Of a stretch of DNA of 18,533 nucleotides, positions 7,640 to 16,236 are shown one piece after another. The position numbers were made by a program, and so were the translations under genes. The stretch's first letter is position 1. Every line of letters begins with the position of its first letter. This stretch comes from Halovenus sp. (GTDB taxonomy: Archaea > Halobacteriota > Halobacteria > Halobacteriales > Haloarculaceae), in assembly GCA_028275145.1 (NCBI GenBank), contig JAQCNG010000125.1, positions 1-18,533 of the forward strand, read 5' to 3'. The notes beneath the pieces are model-generated. The model did not search any database. It was not told the DNA's origin and worked only from the letters and a program-made list of their open reading frames with translations.

Positions 7640-8095
7640 ATGAACGACGTTGCCGGCATCTACGCACGCGAATCGGGCTATCTCGACAGCTACGTCCAGA
7701 TTGCACTCGCGCAGGGACGGGTCATCTCGGTCTCTTTTCCCACCGAACCGGAGCCGGAGGCCGGCAGCGAGCACGCCCTGCTCGACCGTGTCGAGGCGTA
7801 TCTGGGCGGCGAACGCGACACCTTCGAGGACGTACAGGTCGCGCTGACGGTGCCGACTGACCAGCGGGCGGTGCTCGACGCTGTCGGGTCGATTCCCTAC
7901 GGCGAGACCGCGACTGTCGAGCAACTCGCGCGGATGACCCCCGGCCGCGACCCAGACGAGAGCGCCCCCACGATACGCGAGGCAGTCACCGTCAACCCTG
8001 CACCGGTTCTCATCCCGACCCACCGCGTGCGCGACGTGGCCGGGAGCGAACCCGCCAACATCGCGGAGAAACTCCGCGCTGTCGAGGGGCTGTGA
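7640..8095 (+). CDS. MGMT/Ogt-like DNA-binding protein lacking the acceptor cysteine
   Basis: The 151-residue protein resembles the C-terminal domain of O6-alkylguanine-DNA alkyltransferases, which repair alkylated guanine by moving the alkyl group to a Pro-Cys-His-Arg cysteine. Here the motif reads IPTHRV (125-130): Thr127 occupies the cysteine position, with His128 and Arg129 kept. Upstream, IPYGETATVEQLA (85-97) matches the helix-turn-helix entry, but the usual DNA-rotating Tyr after Thr is Val. NP (119-120) and a possible Arg finger (Arg113) remain. It cannot be a normal alkyl acceptor. It may be an alkyltransferase-like protein that flags lesions, or a repurposed DNA-binding protein; bacterial and yeast ATLs usually have Trp there. 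The N-terminal 70 residues form a separate small domain. The start is the ATG at 7640; an in-frame GTG at 7523 would add 39 unlikely residues. Confidence 0.85.
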   Translation: MNDVAGIYARESGYLDSYVQIALAQGRVISVSFPTEPEPEAGSEHALLDRVEAYLGGERDTFEDVQVALTVPTDQRAVLDAVGSIPYGETATVEQLARMTPGRDPDESAPTIREAVTVNPAPVLIPTHRVRDVAGSEPANIAEKLRAVEGL

Positions 8096-8125
8096 GGGCT
8101 GGCGAGGCCACGACGGCAGGCCTGC

Positions 8126-8614
8126 TCACCCACTCACCACGACCAGTTCGGGGTTGTCCCGCTCGTCGCGGAGGTCCTCGCCCGGGGGTGGAATCACATC
8201 GATTTCGAGCGTGCCGCGGCTCTGGCCTTCGCGGAACTCGAGCGCCGCGTGCCCGTCTGCCCCGGGGTCGGGGGAGTCGATTGCCAGGGTCGCCTCGTTT
8301 GACTCCGGCCCGGTCTGGAGGTCGATTGGCCCGTTCGCCAGCGGGAGCGACCCCCCGGTGACGAGCAGGTGCGCGTCCTCGACGGACTGGCCGCTCTCGG
8401 TGACAACCGCGAGCGTCACCGACTCGTTGCTCCCCGACGCCAGCACGACGAGTCCGTTGCCGACCTCGACGGTCACCTCGGTCGTGCCGAACCCGTCGAA
8501 CTCCGCGAGCATCCCCATCATGATGCCGAGCGCGGCGACGCCGACGGTGACGGCGACGACGAGCCGTACCGGCAACCCCTCGATTGCGCGCTCGTCGCTC
8601 CACAACTGCTCCAT
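8126..8614 (-). CDS. Membrane-anchored secreted protein with pilin-like N-terminus
   Basis: Function is unknown. The 162-residue protein has a short charged N-terminus (MEQLWSDERAIEGLPVR) followed by one hydrophobic helix at about 17-36. The extracytoplasmic beta-rich region (TTEVTVEVGNGLVVLASG, then SVTLAVVTESGQSVEDAHLLV) looks like an Ig-like or carboxypeptidase-regulatory-like fold. It ends in an acidic segment and ELVVVSG. The N-terminal layout resembles haloarchaeal type IV pilin-like or similar single-anchor proteins, but no definite prepilin peptidase site is seen. The ATG at 8614 has a TATA-like GTTTAAGA (minus, 8638-8645) about 27 bases upstream, so it has its own promoter although it follows sucD by 81 bases on the same strand. 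It converges with the MGMT-like gene with only 30 bases between the stops. Confidence 0.8.
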   Translation of the reverse strand: MEQLWSDERAIEGLPVRLVVAVTVGVAALGIMMGMLAEFDGFGTTEVTVEVGNGLVVLASGSNESVTLAVVTESGQSVEDAHLLVTGGSLPLANGPIDLQTGPESNEATLAIDSPDPGADGHAALEFREGQSRGTLEIDVIPPPGEDLRDERDNPELVVVSG

Positions 8615-8695
8615 ACGCCGGATGGTCGCGCTCTCGGTCTTAAACGTTCGGGGTGAACCGGTCCGGTCGACCGGGAGAACCAGCGAGTGTGGCGC

Positions 8696-9568
8696 TCAGT
8701 CGAGCAGGTCGGCGACGTGGTCGACGACCTCCTCTGGAGTGTCGCCGACCGGCACACCCGCGGACTCGAGCGCGTCGATCTTCGACTGTGCGGTGCCGGT
8801 GCCCGACCCGGAGACGATGGCACCTGCGTGGCCCATGCGCTTGCCCGGCGGTGCGGTCCGACCGGCGATGAACCCCGCCACCGGCGTCTCCAGATGCTCG
8901 TCGATGTAGGCGGCGGCCGCCTCCTCGTCCTCGCCGCCGATCTCCCCGCAGAGCACGACCGCGTCGGTCGCCGGGTCGTCCTCGAACAGTCCGAGCGCGT
9001 CGGTGAAGTCGGTCCCGATGATGGGGTCCCCGCCGATGCCGATTGCGGTCGACTGGCCGAGTCCGCGGCTGGTGAGACTATCGACAATCTGGTAGGTCAG
9101 CGTGCCGGACCGCGAGATGAGACCCACCGACCCCGACTCGAAGATGTTGCCCGGCAGGATGCCGAGTTTCGCCTCACCGGGCGTGATGACGCCGGGGCAG
9201 TTCGGCCCGACCAGGCGGGTGTCGGTCTCCTCGAGCATCCGGTAGACACGACTCGTATCCTGGGCAGGGATACCCTCCGTGATGGCGACGACAACGTCTA
9301 CGCCCGCGTCGAGTGCCTCGAACAGCGCGTCCGCGGCAAAAGCCGGCGGGACGAACACCACAGAGGCGTCGGCGTCCTCCTCGCGGACCGCGCCCGAGAC
9401 GGTGTCGTACACCGGGACGCCTGCGACTTGCTTGCCGCCCTTTCCGGGCACCGCCCCGGCGACGACGTTCGTCCCGTACGCCAGCATCTGCTCGGTGTGG
9501 AACCGGCCCTCGCCGCCGGTAATCCCCTGTACGACGACGCGGCTGTCCTCGTCGACGAGGACGCTCAT
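8696..9568 (-). CDS. sucD: Succinyl-CoA synthetase (ADP-forming), alpha subunit
   Basis: Catalyses, with SucC, the interconversion of succinyl-CoA and succinate with ADP or GDP phosphorylation in the citric acid cycle (cytosol). The 290-residue length is normal. The CoA-binding Rossmann domain is at the N-terminus ([22 protein letters not shown], about 11-32), with [13 protein letters not shown] at 120-132 and [10 protein letters not shown] at 151-160. The phosphohistidine is His247 in [12 protein letters not shown]. The ATG at 9568 overlaps the sucC stop by four bases (ATGA), so the two subunits are translated in a coupled, stoichiometric way. The protein is complete and shows nothing unusual. 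Confidence 0.98.
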   Translation of the reverse strand: MSVLVDEDSRVVVQGITGGEGRFHTEQMLAYGTNVVAGAVPGKGGKQVAGVPVYDTVSGAVREEDADASVVFVPPAFAADALFEALDAGVDVVVAITEGIPAQDTSRVYRMLEETDTRLVGPNCPGVITPGEAKLGILPGNIFESGSVGLISRSGTLTYQIVDSLTSRGLGQSTAIGIGGDPIIGTDFTDALGLFEDDPATDAVVLCGEIGGEDEEAAAAYIDEHLETPVAGFIAGRTAPPGKRMGHAGAIVSGSGTGTAQSKIDALESAGVPVGDTPEEVVDHVADLLD

Positions 9569-10710
9569 CCGTCCACCCCCTCGGCGGCCGTGACGGCGGC
9601 CTGGACGGCGGCCTCCAGGGTCTCCTCGACCCGCACCCGGTCGGTATCGAGAATCTCCATCCCCGCCCGGGCTTTCGTGCCGGCAAGCCGGACGACGACC
9701 GGTTTCGGAATCGCGTCGAACTGGTCGAGCGCCTCGTTGATGCCCGTGGCCACCTCGTCACCCCGGGTGATGCCCCCGAAGATGTTGAACACCACGGCGT
9801 CGGCGTTCTCGTCGGCAAAGACCATCTCCAGGGCGTTTGCGACCCGCTGGGCCCTCGCACCGCCGCCGATGTCGAGGAAGTTCGCCGGCCGACCGCCGTA
9901 GTGGTCGACCAGGTCGAGTGTCGTCATCACCAGTCCCGCGCCGTTGCCGATGATGCCGACGTTGCCCTCCAGGCGGACGTAGTCGAAGCCGTACTCGTGT
10001 GCCTTTGCCTCGAGTTCGTCACCGGCGGTTTCCTCCTCCATCTCCGCGAGGTCGGGTTGGCGAAAGAGCGCGTCGTCGTCGACGTTGAACACCGCGTCGG
10101 CGGCGACAACCTCGTTGTCGTCGGTGACCATCAGCGGATTTATCTCGGCGTCCGCCCCGTCGCGCTCCGTCCAGAGTTCGTACAGCGTCGTCAGCACCGA
10201 GGCGACGTCGCCGGCCACCGCGCGGTCGATGCCGGCCTCGTGGACCACCTTTCGTGCCTGGTAGTCGAACATACCGAAGGCCGGGTCGACGTGTTCGCGG
10301 GCGATGGCGTCGGGCTCCTCCGCGGCGACCTCCTCGATGTTGACGCCGCCGCGGGTCGAGACCATCGCCACCGGGCGACCGACGCCGCGGTCCATCGTCA
10401 CCCCGACGTACAGTTCGTTCACGAAATCGACGGCGTCCTCGACGAGCACGCGGTCGACGCTGTACCCTTTTAGTTCCATCCCGAGGACCCGGTCTGCGAC
10501 CGCGCGGGCCTCGTCGGCGTCCGCGGCGAGTTCGATACCGCCGGCCTTGCCGCGCCCGCCGACCTGGACCTGCGCCTTTATTGCGACCGGGTAGCCGAGC
10601 TCCTCGGCCGCCGTGACCGCCTCGTCGACGGTCCGGGCCAGCGTCGCCGCGGGTGTCGGGATGCCTGCCTCCGCGAACACCTCCTTTGCCTGGTACTCGT
10701 GCAGTTTCAT
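9565..10710 (-). CDS. sucC: Succinyl-CoA synthetase (ADP-forming), beta subunit
   Basis: Nucleotide-binding (ATP-grasp) subunit of succinyl-CoA synthetase, partner of SucD. The 381-residue protein begins [18 protein letters not shown], the standard beta-subunit N-terminus, which fixes the start at 10710; the open frame extends to 10839, but that extension overlaps the neighbouring gene's 3' end and is not homologous. Visible motifs are [17 protein letters not shown] (nucleotide-binding loop), the Gly-rich [14 protein letters not shown] and [28 protein letters not shown] is the segment contacting the alpha subunit and succinate. The upstream gap of 73 bases contains no clear TATA box (ACTACTAA on minus near 10743-10750 is the best candidate). 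It forms an operon with sucD. Confidence 0.97.
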   Translation of the reverse strand: MKLHEYQAKEVFAEAGIPTPAATLARTVDEAVTAAEELGYPVAIKAQVQVGGRGKAGGIELAADADEARAVADRVLGMELKGYSVDRVLVEDAVDFVNELYVGVTMDRGVGRPVAMVSTRGGVNIEEVAAEEPDAIAREHVDPAFGMFDYQARKVVHEAGIDRAVAGDVASVLTTLYELWTERDGADAEINPLMVTDDNEVVAADAVFNVDDDALFRQPDLAEMEEETAGDELEAKAHEYGFDYVRLEGNVGIIGNGAGLVMTTLDLVDHYGGRPANFLDIGGGARAQRVANALEMVFADENADAVVFNIFGGITRGDEVATGINEALDQFDAIPKPVVVRLAGTKARAGMEILDTDRVRVEETLEAAVQAAVTAAEGVDG

Positions 10711-10783
10711 GTTGCTCTGGCCGCCCTTCGCCCGACGCTGGGTTAGTAGTGTCGAAAGGGTACGGCCGCCTGTGGCCCGCGTC

Positions 10784-12685
10784 TCAGGCCAGCACCAGCC
10801 CAACCGCAAGCAGGGCGTACAGTCCGGCCAGCGACACAATGTACACCCGTGCGAGGACGTTGAGCGTAAAGAGCAACCGGGAGTAGTCCTGGCGCATGAG
10901 TTCGACCTCGGCGCTGTCGGTTGTCAGCCCCGCCTCGGCGTCTGCCACCTCGTCTGCTGCCGTCTCAGCGAGTGCGCGTATCCGTTCGGGCGGGGTCTGG
11001 GGGTTGAACCGGTTCTCCGTGACGCTTGCGTGGGTGTCGGTGGTCAGGAGCAACACCTCGTCGAACCCGTCGAGTTGCTCCCGGGCGGCCATGAGCGCCC
11101 GAGGGCACTCATTCCGGTCTGCGGCCACGCAGGCGGTCCGCTGGCCGTCCACCTCCTCGACGAGCGCGTACAGCGAGATGCCATCGACGTCGATATCGAC
11201 GGCGTCGCCGGCGCAGTACTCCGCCAGCGGTTGCTCGTCGAGCACCGAGAGAAACTCCCGGAGATACCCCCGGAGCGTCTCGACGTCGGGCGAGTCTCTG
11301 TGTATCTCCGTGCGACTGGTGTCTGCGACCCTGACGTGCTGGTCAACGACGAGTGTCCGCTCCGGGTCGATGACCTCGCCGAACACGTCGACATCGATGT
11401 CGGCGTACTCGTCTGACTTGACAAACACGACCCGGTTCTCCCCGTAGCGTCGCCCGTGGAACGTGGTTTCGCCGTAAGTCCGGGAGACCAGCCGCGAGGC
11501 CACACTGGTCGTCTCCGGGTCACCGACCGCTCCGAGCACCTGCTCGTGGACCTGCGGGTCCGGCGAGTCCGAGAGGTGTGTCGAGGGGACGTGCCAGAAA
11601 AAGCCCTGCTCGCTGTCGGGCCCATCCTCCCCGCTCTTGGGGGTGTGCCTGCCGCCGCTGCCGGCGCCGGGCCTGGCCGGGCCGTCTCCGAGCGCCCGTC
11701 CGGCCTGGCTGTCGGGCACGGCCTGGCCGACTCTGATGGCCTGTCTTGACTCGCCGCTGGCGCTGTCTGCTGTACGACCCTCGTCTGGGCTGTTGAGCGC
11801 GCCGAGCAGGTTGGGGGTGAGTTTGGCCCCACCGATTCGTTCGAGGACGCCGGGGTGGACCCAGGGGGCCGTGACTCGTGTCCGGCCGTCCGATGTCTCG
11901 ACCGCGAACGTCTGCACCGGCACCTCCCGCGGTTTACCCATACCCAGGTGGAGCGGTTTGCGCTGGACCAGATGCGAGGTGATCTCGAAGGCTCTGACCT
12001 CCGAGACGTTCGACCGCATCAGCAACTCGGTGAACCCGGAGGCAGCGAGCAACCCGACTGTCACCACGACGAGAACCACAAGATACGGCCCGTGTGTCGA
12101 CAGCGACGCCGAGAGCGGTGTCGTGGCAGTCAGACCGGCGAACAACAGCGCAGGCTGGACCGCGCTCGCGGGAATGTGTCGCCACGCTCCCGGGATGTCG
12201 TCAGAGACAACGAGCACCTGAAACGAGAACAGAAAGACGCTCCCGAGCGCGAACCAGAGCGGTGCGGGCGCGTCGTCGGTTGCCCCGCCGAGCACCGCGG
12301 CACCGGTGACGAGCACGCCCGCGATGCTCATGGAGACAAGCGCCAGAAAGTACCCCCAGTTGCGCGGGTACGACGGCACCAGCAGGTGGGTGGCCTCCCC
12401 ACTGACCAGTGCGGCCACGGCAAACACAAGCACGAGCACGAGTGGCGTCGGTAGTTCCACGTCACTGAGCACCCCCAACTCCGTCGACAGCTTTGCCTCG
12501 GTGCCCACAGCGTCACCGAGCACCCCCAGCTCCGTCGACAGCCCCGCCTCGGTACCCACCGCGATCCCCTCGGCGGTCAGCAGGCCGGCGAGCACGCTCA
12601 CCCCGAGAACGTAGCCGGCAACACGGCGCGCTCCCGGAATCGAGACGACGAACACCTCGAGGATGTCGAGATTGTATGCCACCAC
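10784..12685 (-). CDS. DUF2070-type large membrane protein
   Basis: Function is unknown. DUF2070 is an archaeal family combining an N-terminal membrane domain with a large soluble C-terminal domain. The 633-residue protein has about six or seven membrane segments in residues 20-225, a soluble region (about 226-600), and a final membrane helix (about 605-632). Family-like motifs in the soluble part are APWVHPGVLERIGGAKL (273-289), FFWHVPSTH (362-370) and TTDTH (548-552); the histidines suggest a metal site. Two oddities: a 17-residue tandem repeat (43-59 and 60-76), and a low-complexity polar linker of about 60 residues (298-360) between HPG and HVPSTH. The start is the first of two GTGs (12685), with a strong TATA box (12708-12715) 26 bases upstream. 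The family name is from motif memory. Confidence 0.85.
   Translation of the reverse strand: MVAYNLDILEVFVVSIPGARRVAGYVLGVSVLAGLLTAEGIAVGTEAGLSTELGVLGDAVGTEAKLSTELGVLSDVELPTPLVLVLVFAVAALVSGEATHLLVPSYPRNWGYFLALVSMSIAGVLVTGAAVLGGATDDAPAPLWFALGSVFLFSFQVLVVSDDIPGAWRHIPASAVQPALLFAGLTATTPLSASLSTHGPYLVVLVVVTVGLLAASGFTELLMRSNVSEVRAFEITSHLVQRKPLHLGMGKPREVPVQTFAVETSDGRTRVTAPWVHPGVLERIGGAKLTPNLLGALNSPDEGRTADSASGESRQAIRVGQAVPDSQAGRALGDGPARPGAGSGGRHTPKSGEDGPDSEQGFFWHVPSTHLSDSPDPQVHEQVLGAVGDPETTSVASRLVSRTYGETTFHGRRYGENRVVFVKSDEYADIDVDVFGEVIDPERTLVVDQHVRVADTSRTEIHRDSPDVETLRGYLREFLSVLDEQPLAEYCAGDAVDIDVDGISLYALVEEVDGQRTACVAADRNECPRALMAAREQLDGFDEVLLLTTDTHASVTENRFNPQTPPERIRALAETAADEVADAEAGLTTDSAEVELMRQDYSRLLFTLNVLARVYIVSLAGLYALLAVGLVLA
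12462..12563. repeat. 51-bp tandem duplication inside the DUF2070-type gene
   Basis: Two adjacent 51-base units (12462-12512 and 12513-12563) differ at only a few positions and encode 17-residue repeats of the form VGTEAxLSTELGVLxD. The period is a multiple of three, so the frame is kept. The low divergence suggests a recent event. It sits between the first and second membrane segments of the protein. Confidence 0.9.
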
Positions 12686-12707
12686 TCGCGCTATTTTGCG
12701 GCGAGGG

Positions 12708-12715
12708 TATAAAAT
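12708..12715 (-). promoter_or_regulatory. TATA box of the DUF2070-type gene
   Basis: ATTTTATA on the minus strand, centred about 26 bases before the GTG at 12685. It supports a leaderless transcript beginning with a GTG start. Confidence 0.75.
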
Positions 12716-12823
12716 CTGTATCTTCGTCCCGCCGGAGAACGGCCGGATAACAGTTTAGCCGCGGCTGGGGACACACCCGACGGCCGTGCCGCGGGTCCAC
12801 ACGCCGCGACCGCCCGGACGGCG

Positions 12824-13978
12824 TCACTCGACGAAGTCGATGTCCTCGTCGGTGCGGCGGGCGGCCCCGGAGTTGTCCTGGCCGTATATCTGCGGGCTCT
12901 CGACGCCCGTGACGACGATCATCGTCTCCATCTTGCCCTGGAACTTCTCGTTGACCGACGCACCCCAGATGATGCGGGCGTCGGGGTCGATGCGGTCGTA
13001 GATCTCCTCGACGACGCCCTCGGCCTCCTCGATACTCATGTCGGGGCCACCGACGACGTTGACCAGCGCGGAGTTCGCCCCGTCGAACTCGACGTCCAGC
13101 AGCGGTGACCGCAGCGCCGACCGGATGGACTCCTGGGCCTTCTCCTCGTCGTCGGACTCGCCGAGGCCGATCATCGCGACACCGCCGTTCTCCATGATGG
13201 TCCGGACGTCCGCGAAGTCCACGTTGACGAGTCCGGGCTTGGTGATGAGTTCGGTCATCCCCTTTACCGAGCGCATCAGCACGCGGTCGCAGATCTTGAA
13301 CGCGTCCTGCAGGGGCATCGAGGGGGCATAATCCAGCAGGCGGTCGTTTGGCACGACGATGACCGTGTCCGACACCGACCGCAGGCGCTCGAGGCCGGCG
13401 TCGGCGTTTGCCCGCCGGCGTTCGCCCTCCGCGGTGAACGGGATGGTGACGATGGAGATTGTGAGCGCACCCTCGTCCTGTGCGACCTGTGCGACGATGG
13501 GGGCCGCGCCGGTGCCGGTCCCGCCGCCGAGTCCGGCGGTCACGAACACCATGTCCGACCCGCTGATGGACGCGCGGATGTCGTCGATGTTCTCCTGGGC
13601 GGCCTCCTCGCCGATTTTCGGGACCGACCCCGCGCCGCGGCCGCCGGTCCGCTCGCGCCCGATGAGTATCTTCGAGTCCGCCTCTACCTCGTCGGCGAGG
13701 TGCTGGGCGTCGGTGTTCGCCGCGACGAGTTTCGCGCCGTGGATCCCCTCCTCGGTCATCCGCGTCACGGTGTTCCCCCCGGCACCGCCACACCCGATGA
13801 CCGTGATCTGTGTCTCGAGGTCCTCGACAACCGCGGCGAGTTGCTCGTCGCTCATCTGGCCCGAGGGACCGGACCTGCTCGCGCCGTTCGACTCCCTTGT
13901 TTCCGGACTCCCGTTGCCCTCGGCCTCCCCGCCGTCCTTCTCGGCCTCGTCGATGGCATCGTCGATGATGGAATCCAT
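12824..13978 (-). CDS. ftsZ1: Cell-division tubulin FtsZ1
   Basis: Tubulin-like GTPase that assembles the division ring at midcell; in haloarchaea FtsZ1 works with a second paralogue, FtsZ2, which is not in this window. The 384-residue protein has an acidic, low-complexity N-terminal extension (1-55) that is usual for haloarchaeal FtsZ. The GTPase domain follows with [14 protein letters not shown] (58-71), the tubulin signature GGGTGTG (151-157), and VVPNDRLLD (208-216). The T7 catalytic loop is NVDFADV (252-258). The C-terminal domain ends in the conserved tail DEDIDFVE. The assignment to FtsZ1 rests on the remembered N-terminus ([12 protein letters not shown]) and C-terminus of that clade. 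The start at 13978 is supported by a TATA box (14007-14012); the in-frame extension to 14131 overlaps the upstream gene and is rejected. Confidence 0.97.
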   Translation of the reverse strand: MDSIIDDAIDEAEKDGGEAEGNGSPETRESNGASRSGPSGQMSDEQLAAVVEDLETQITVIGCGGAGGNTVTRMTEEGIHGAKLVAANTDAQHLADEVEADSKILIGRERTGGRGAGSVPKIGEEAAQENIDDIRASISGSDMVFVTAGLGGGTGTGAAPIVAQVAQDEGALTISIVTIPFTAEGERRRANADAGLERLRSVSDTVIVVPNDRLLDYAPSMPLQDAFKICDRVLMRSVKGMTELITKPGLVNVDFADVRTIMENGGVAMIGLGESDDEEKAQESIRSALRSPLLDVEFDGANSALVNVVGGPDMSIEEAEGVVEEIYDRIDPDARIIWGASVNEKFQGKMETMIVVTGVESPQIYGQDNSGAARRTDEDIDFVE

Positions 13979-14006
13979 AATTTGTGACGTGTTTATACGG
14001 GGTCTC

Positions 14007-14012
14007 TTATAT
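14007..14012 (-). promoter_or_regulatory. TATA box of ftsZ1
   Basis: ATATAA on the minus strand (within CATATAAGAG), about 31 bases before the ATG at 13978, giving a leader of only a few bases. A second AT-rich patch (GTATAAAC, minus, about 13990-13997) is too close to the start to serve. Confidence 0.6.
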
Positions 14013-14081
14013 GTGTTCCCCATCGTCTGACGCCCGTCTGACGGCACTCTCCGCGTCCAGCCTGTTGTGGACCCCGACTGG

Positions 14082-14780
14082 TCAGGTCGTGTCGCCGTTG
14101 ACAGCGTCGTCTGCCTCCGGGGCCTCGACACCCTCGACGAGTTCGGCCGACTCGGTTGCTTTCTCAGTGTTGACGTGCCAGCGCTCGACGTCGCTCTCGT
14201 AGTCGGCGAGACGGTTCGAAACCCGCGTCTTCAGGTCGTCGTCGTTGACGTTCACCTCGAAGACGTACCGGGCACTGTCGTCCCGGGAGACGCGCTGGAT
14301 GTTGGCGCTGATGAGTTCGTTGTCGAAGTAGTACGGCGACACGCGGGTCATCACGCTCTGGTAGACGGTGTCCTCGACCGTTCGAATCGCTTTGCGTCCG
14401 GCGGAGTCGGCCGCACGGGCGACGTAGTCGATGCTCTCGCCCCACTTTCCGACGGCCTCGTCGGGGTCGTCGAGACTCTCGTAGGACTCCGCGAGTTTCT
14501 CCCCGGCGGTCTGGAGGTCCTCGTCGGGGCCTTTGCCCGCCTGTTCGCCCTTCCCCTCCTCGAGGTGGGCCTGCTCCGCGGTTTTCTCGTTGAGGTCCTC
14601 GTCGAGTCGTTCGTGACTCTTTGGCCGCCAGTCGTCGAACTCGGTGAGTGCGTCCTCGTCGATCTTCTGTTCCTCTGTGAGTTGTTTCAGGGCGTGGGTG
14701 ATTCGCTCGCCGTGTTCGACCACGTCGACCCAGCCGCCGCGACACTTGAATCCGGAGACACTCTCTTCGATATCGGACAT
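14082..14780 (-). CDS. DUF5828-like acidic helical protein upstream of ftsZ1
   Basis: Function is unknown. The 232-residue soluble, very acidic protein has a conserved-looking N-terminus ([20 protein letters not shown], 8-27). A charged helical middle (about 45-100) is rich in Glu, Lys and Gln. The more hydrophobic C-terminal half includes [20 protein letters not shown] (141-160) and [20 protein letters not shown], and an acidic tail ends it. It resembles the haloarchaeal DUF5828 family, a name from memory. The ATG at 14780 has a weak TATA-like GTTTCTTACC (minus, 14803-14812). It precedes ftsZ1 on the same strand by 103 bases and is divergent from upp. A link to cell division is only suggested by position, since ftsZ1 has its own promoter. 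Confidence 0.85.
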   Translation of the reverse strand: MSDIEESVSGFKCRGGWVDVVEHGERITHALKQLTEEQKIDEDALTEFDDWRPKSHERLDEDLNEKTAEQAHLEEGKGEQAGKGPDEDLQTAGEKLAESYESLDDPDEAVGKWGESIDYVARAADSAGRKAIRTVEDTVYQSVMTRVSPYYFDNELISANIQRVSRDDSARYVFEVNVNDDDLKTRVSNRLADYESDVERWHVNTEKATESAELVEGVEAPEADDAVNGDTT

Positions 14781-14867
14781 GAGGGTGAGGTTGCTACCCT
14801 GCGGTAAGAAACCGCCGGAAAAAACGTTGTCGCTGCTGTTATGTCGATGCCGGGCGCAGGTCTATCC

Positions 14868-15539
14868 ATGACACTCGAACGCCAGGGGGACGCCCGGGTG
14901 CTTGCCCACCCGCTCGCACAGCACGCGCTCGCGGTGCTCCGCGACGCCGAAACCGACGCCTCGACGTTCCGCCACCAGCTCTCGCGGCTCGGCCGTGTCT
15001 GTGGCTACGCGCTCGCGCCGGAGTATCTCGAGACCAGCACCGTCGACGTCCAGACCCCGCTGGCGACCACCGACGGCCTGCGTGTCACCGACGACATCGT
15101 GTTCGTGGCCGTTCTGCGGGCGGCACTCCCGTTCGTCGAGGGGCTCGTGGGTGCGGTGCCACAGGCCCGGCAGGGTGTGCTCTCGGCGAGTCGCGACGAG
15201 GCCACCGGCATGGACGACTCCGGCGAGTTCCCCATCAGCGTCCAGTACGTCAATCTCCCCGAGATTCACCCGTCGGATACGGTTGTGGTCGCGGACCCCA
15301 TGCTCGCCACCGGTTCCACGATGGTCGCCGCGCTCGAGGCGGTGCTCGACGGGAGCGACCCCGAGACGACAGTCGTGCTCTCGGCCGTCAGCGCCCCCGA
15401 GGGCATCGAGCGCGTTGCCGACCAGTTTGCCGACGTCGAGATTGTGACCGCCAGCGTCGACGACCGCCTCGACGAGAACGGGTTCATCGTCCCCGGACTC
15501 GGCGACGCCGGTGACCGGGCGTTCGGCACCGCAGAGTGA
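14868..15539 (+). CDS. upp: Uracil phosphoribosyltransferase
   Basis: Converts uracil and PRPP to UMP in pyrimidine salvage. The 223-residue protein has the family hallmarks: the [11 protein letters not shown] segment (82-92) and QYVNLPEI (126-133). The PRPP-binding loop is [14 protein letters not shown] (139-152), and the uracil-binding C-terminus is [17 protein letters not shown] (205-221). The loop has Ser where most members have Gly (ATGST for ATGGT), a minor change also found in other phosphoribosyltransferases. The ATG at 14868 is preferred over 14841 because it starts directly with [15 protein letters not shown] and has a weak TATA-like GTTATG (14838-14843) about 27 bases upstream. It is followed by purO 55 bases later, so the two nucleotide genes may be co-transcribed. 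Confidence 0.97.
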   Translation: MTLERQGDARVLAHPLAQHALAVLRDAETDASTFRHQLSRLGRVCGYALAPEYLETSTVDVQTPLATTDGLRVTDDIVFVAVLRAALPFVEGLVGAVPQARQGVLSASRDEATGMDDSGEFPISVQYVNLPEIHPSDTVVVADPMLATGSTMVAALEAVLDGSDPETTVVLSAVSAPEGIERVADQFADVEIVTASVDDRLDENGFIVPGLGDAGDRAFGTAE

Positions 15540-15594
15540 CCCGCCCGACGCCCGGACCGACACCTACATGCAAGCGGCGGCGGGACAACCTGGT

Positions 15595-16191
15595 ATGTAC
15601 GTTGGACGGTTCCTCGTCGTGGCACCGACGGTCGGTGCGTACCGGGTTTCCTCGCGCTCGTTCCCGAACCGGGAGGCCCGCGACCGTGACGGAACGGTCA
15701 CCGTTGGCCCCACACCCGATGCACCCGAGACGGACAACCCCTACATCGCGTACAACTGCCTCCGTCTCACCGGCGGCGGCGCGGTGCTTGGCAACGGCTC
15801 CCACGTCGACCCCGTCGCCGAGAAACTCGCGCTCGGCTACCCGGCCCGCGACGCGCTGGCGAGCGCGCTGCTCGCACTCGATTTCGAGAAGGACGACTAC
15901 GACACCCCCCGCATCGCCGGCGTCGTCGGCGCTGGAACGGGTGAGAGTGACCCCGAGGCCGAAACTGCCTTCGTGGGAATCGTCCGGCGTGACGCGCTGC
16001 TGGTCGAGGCGGTTACCGAACCGACGCTGGTTGCGACCTACGAGGCCGACAGTCCGGAGCCGTTCGACCTGGATGCGGGCGACGCGGCGGGCGCGGCACG
16101 GGAACTGTACGACCACGAGTTCGAGCACGCGGTGTGTGCCGCCGGTGTGTCGGTTGCCGAGGACGGCTTCGAGACGGCCGTCGTCAACTGA
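15595..16191 (+). CDS. purO: Archaeal IMP cyclohydrolase PurO
   Basis: PurO closes the ring of FAICAR to give IMP, the last step of purine synthesis; archaea use this protein in place of the cyclohydrolase domain of PurH. The 198-residue protein begins MYVGRFLVV and has the characteristic [10 protein letters not shown] (17-26), where Arg residues are expected to bind the substrate phosphate. [10 protein letters not shown] (about 48-57), a Gly-rich [14 protein letters not shown] and [13 protein letters not shown] follow. The start is the ATG at 15595, since the preceding in-frame residues are not homologous; the promoter is weak (CTACATG, about 15564-15570). It may be read from the upp promoter. 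It converges with the UspA gene at a 45-base gap. The family assignment is strong from the N-terminal signature. Confidence 0.95.
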   Translation: MYVGRFLVVAPTVGAYRVSSRSFPNREARDRDGTVTVGPTPDAPETDNPYIAYNCLRLTGGGAVLGNGSHVDPVAEKLALGYPARDALASALLALDFEKDDYDTPRIAGVVGAGTGESDPEAETAFVGIVRRDALLVEAVTEPTLVATYEADSPEPFDLDAGDAAGAARELYDHEFEHAVCAAGVSVAEDGFETAVVN

Positions 16192-16236
16192 CCCGAGTTC
16201 CCTCGCGGTCCGGTGACGCTCACGCGCAGTTGCCTC

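Noticed and set aside
7275..7706. N-terminal extension of the dimethylargininase-type gene
   Set aside because: It lies upstream of a strong TATA box at 7295-7306, is Arg-rich and has no family match; the start at 7274 fits the promoter.
7405..7860. 151-residue plus-strand frame before and over the MGMT-like gene
   Set aside because: Arg-rich, overlaps the conserved gene in another frame, and shows no domain.
8687..9901. 404-residue plus-strand frame across sucD and sucC
   Set aside because: Antisense shadow of two fully conserved genes; composition is Asp/Arg/Val-rich without a fold or motif.
12462..12563. Possible CRISPR-like repeat
   Set aside because: Only two directly abutting units with no spacers, inside a coding frame; a simple tandem duplication.
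12513..13793. 426-residue minus-strand frame through ftsZ1
   Set aside because: Out-of-frame shadow of ftsZ1, dominated by Arg and Gly; FtsZ motifs are in the other frame.
13979..14131. N-terminal extension of FtsZ1 to 14131
   Set aside because: It overlaps the upstream DUF5828-like gene and crosses the ftsZ1 promoter; haloarchaeal FtsZ1 begins at the MDSII start.
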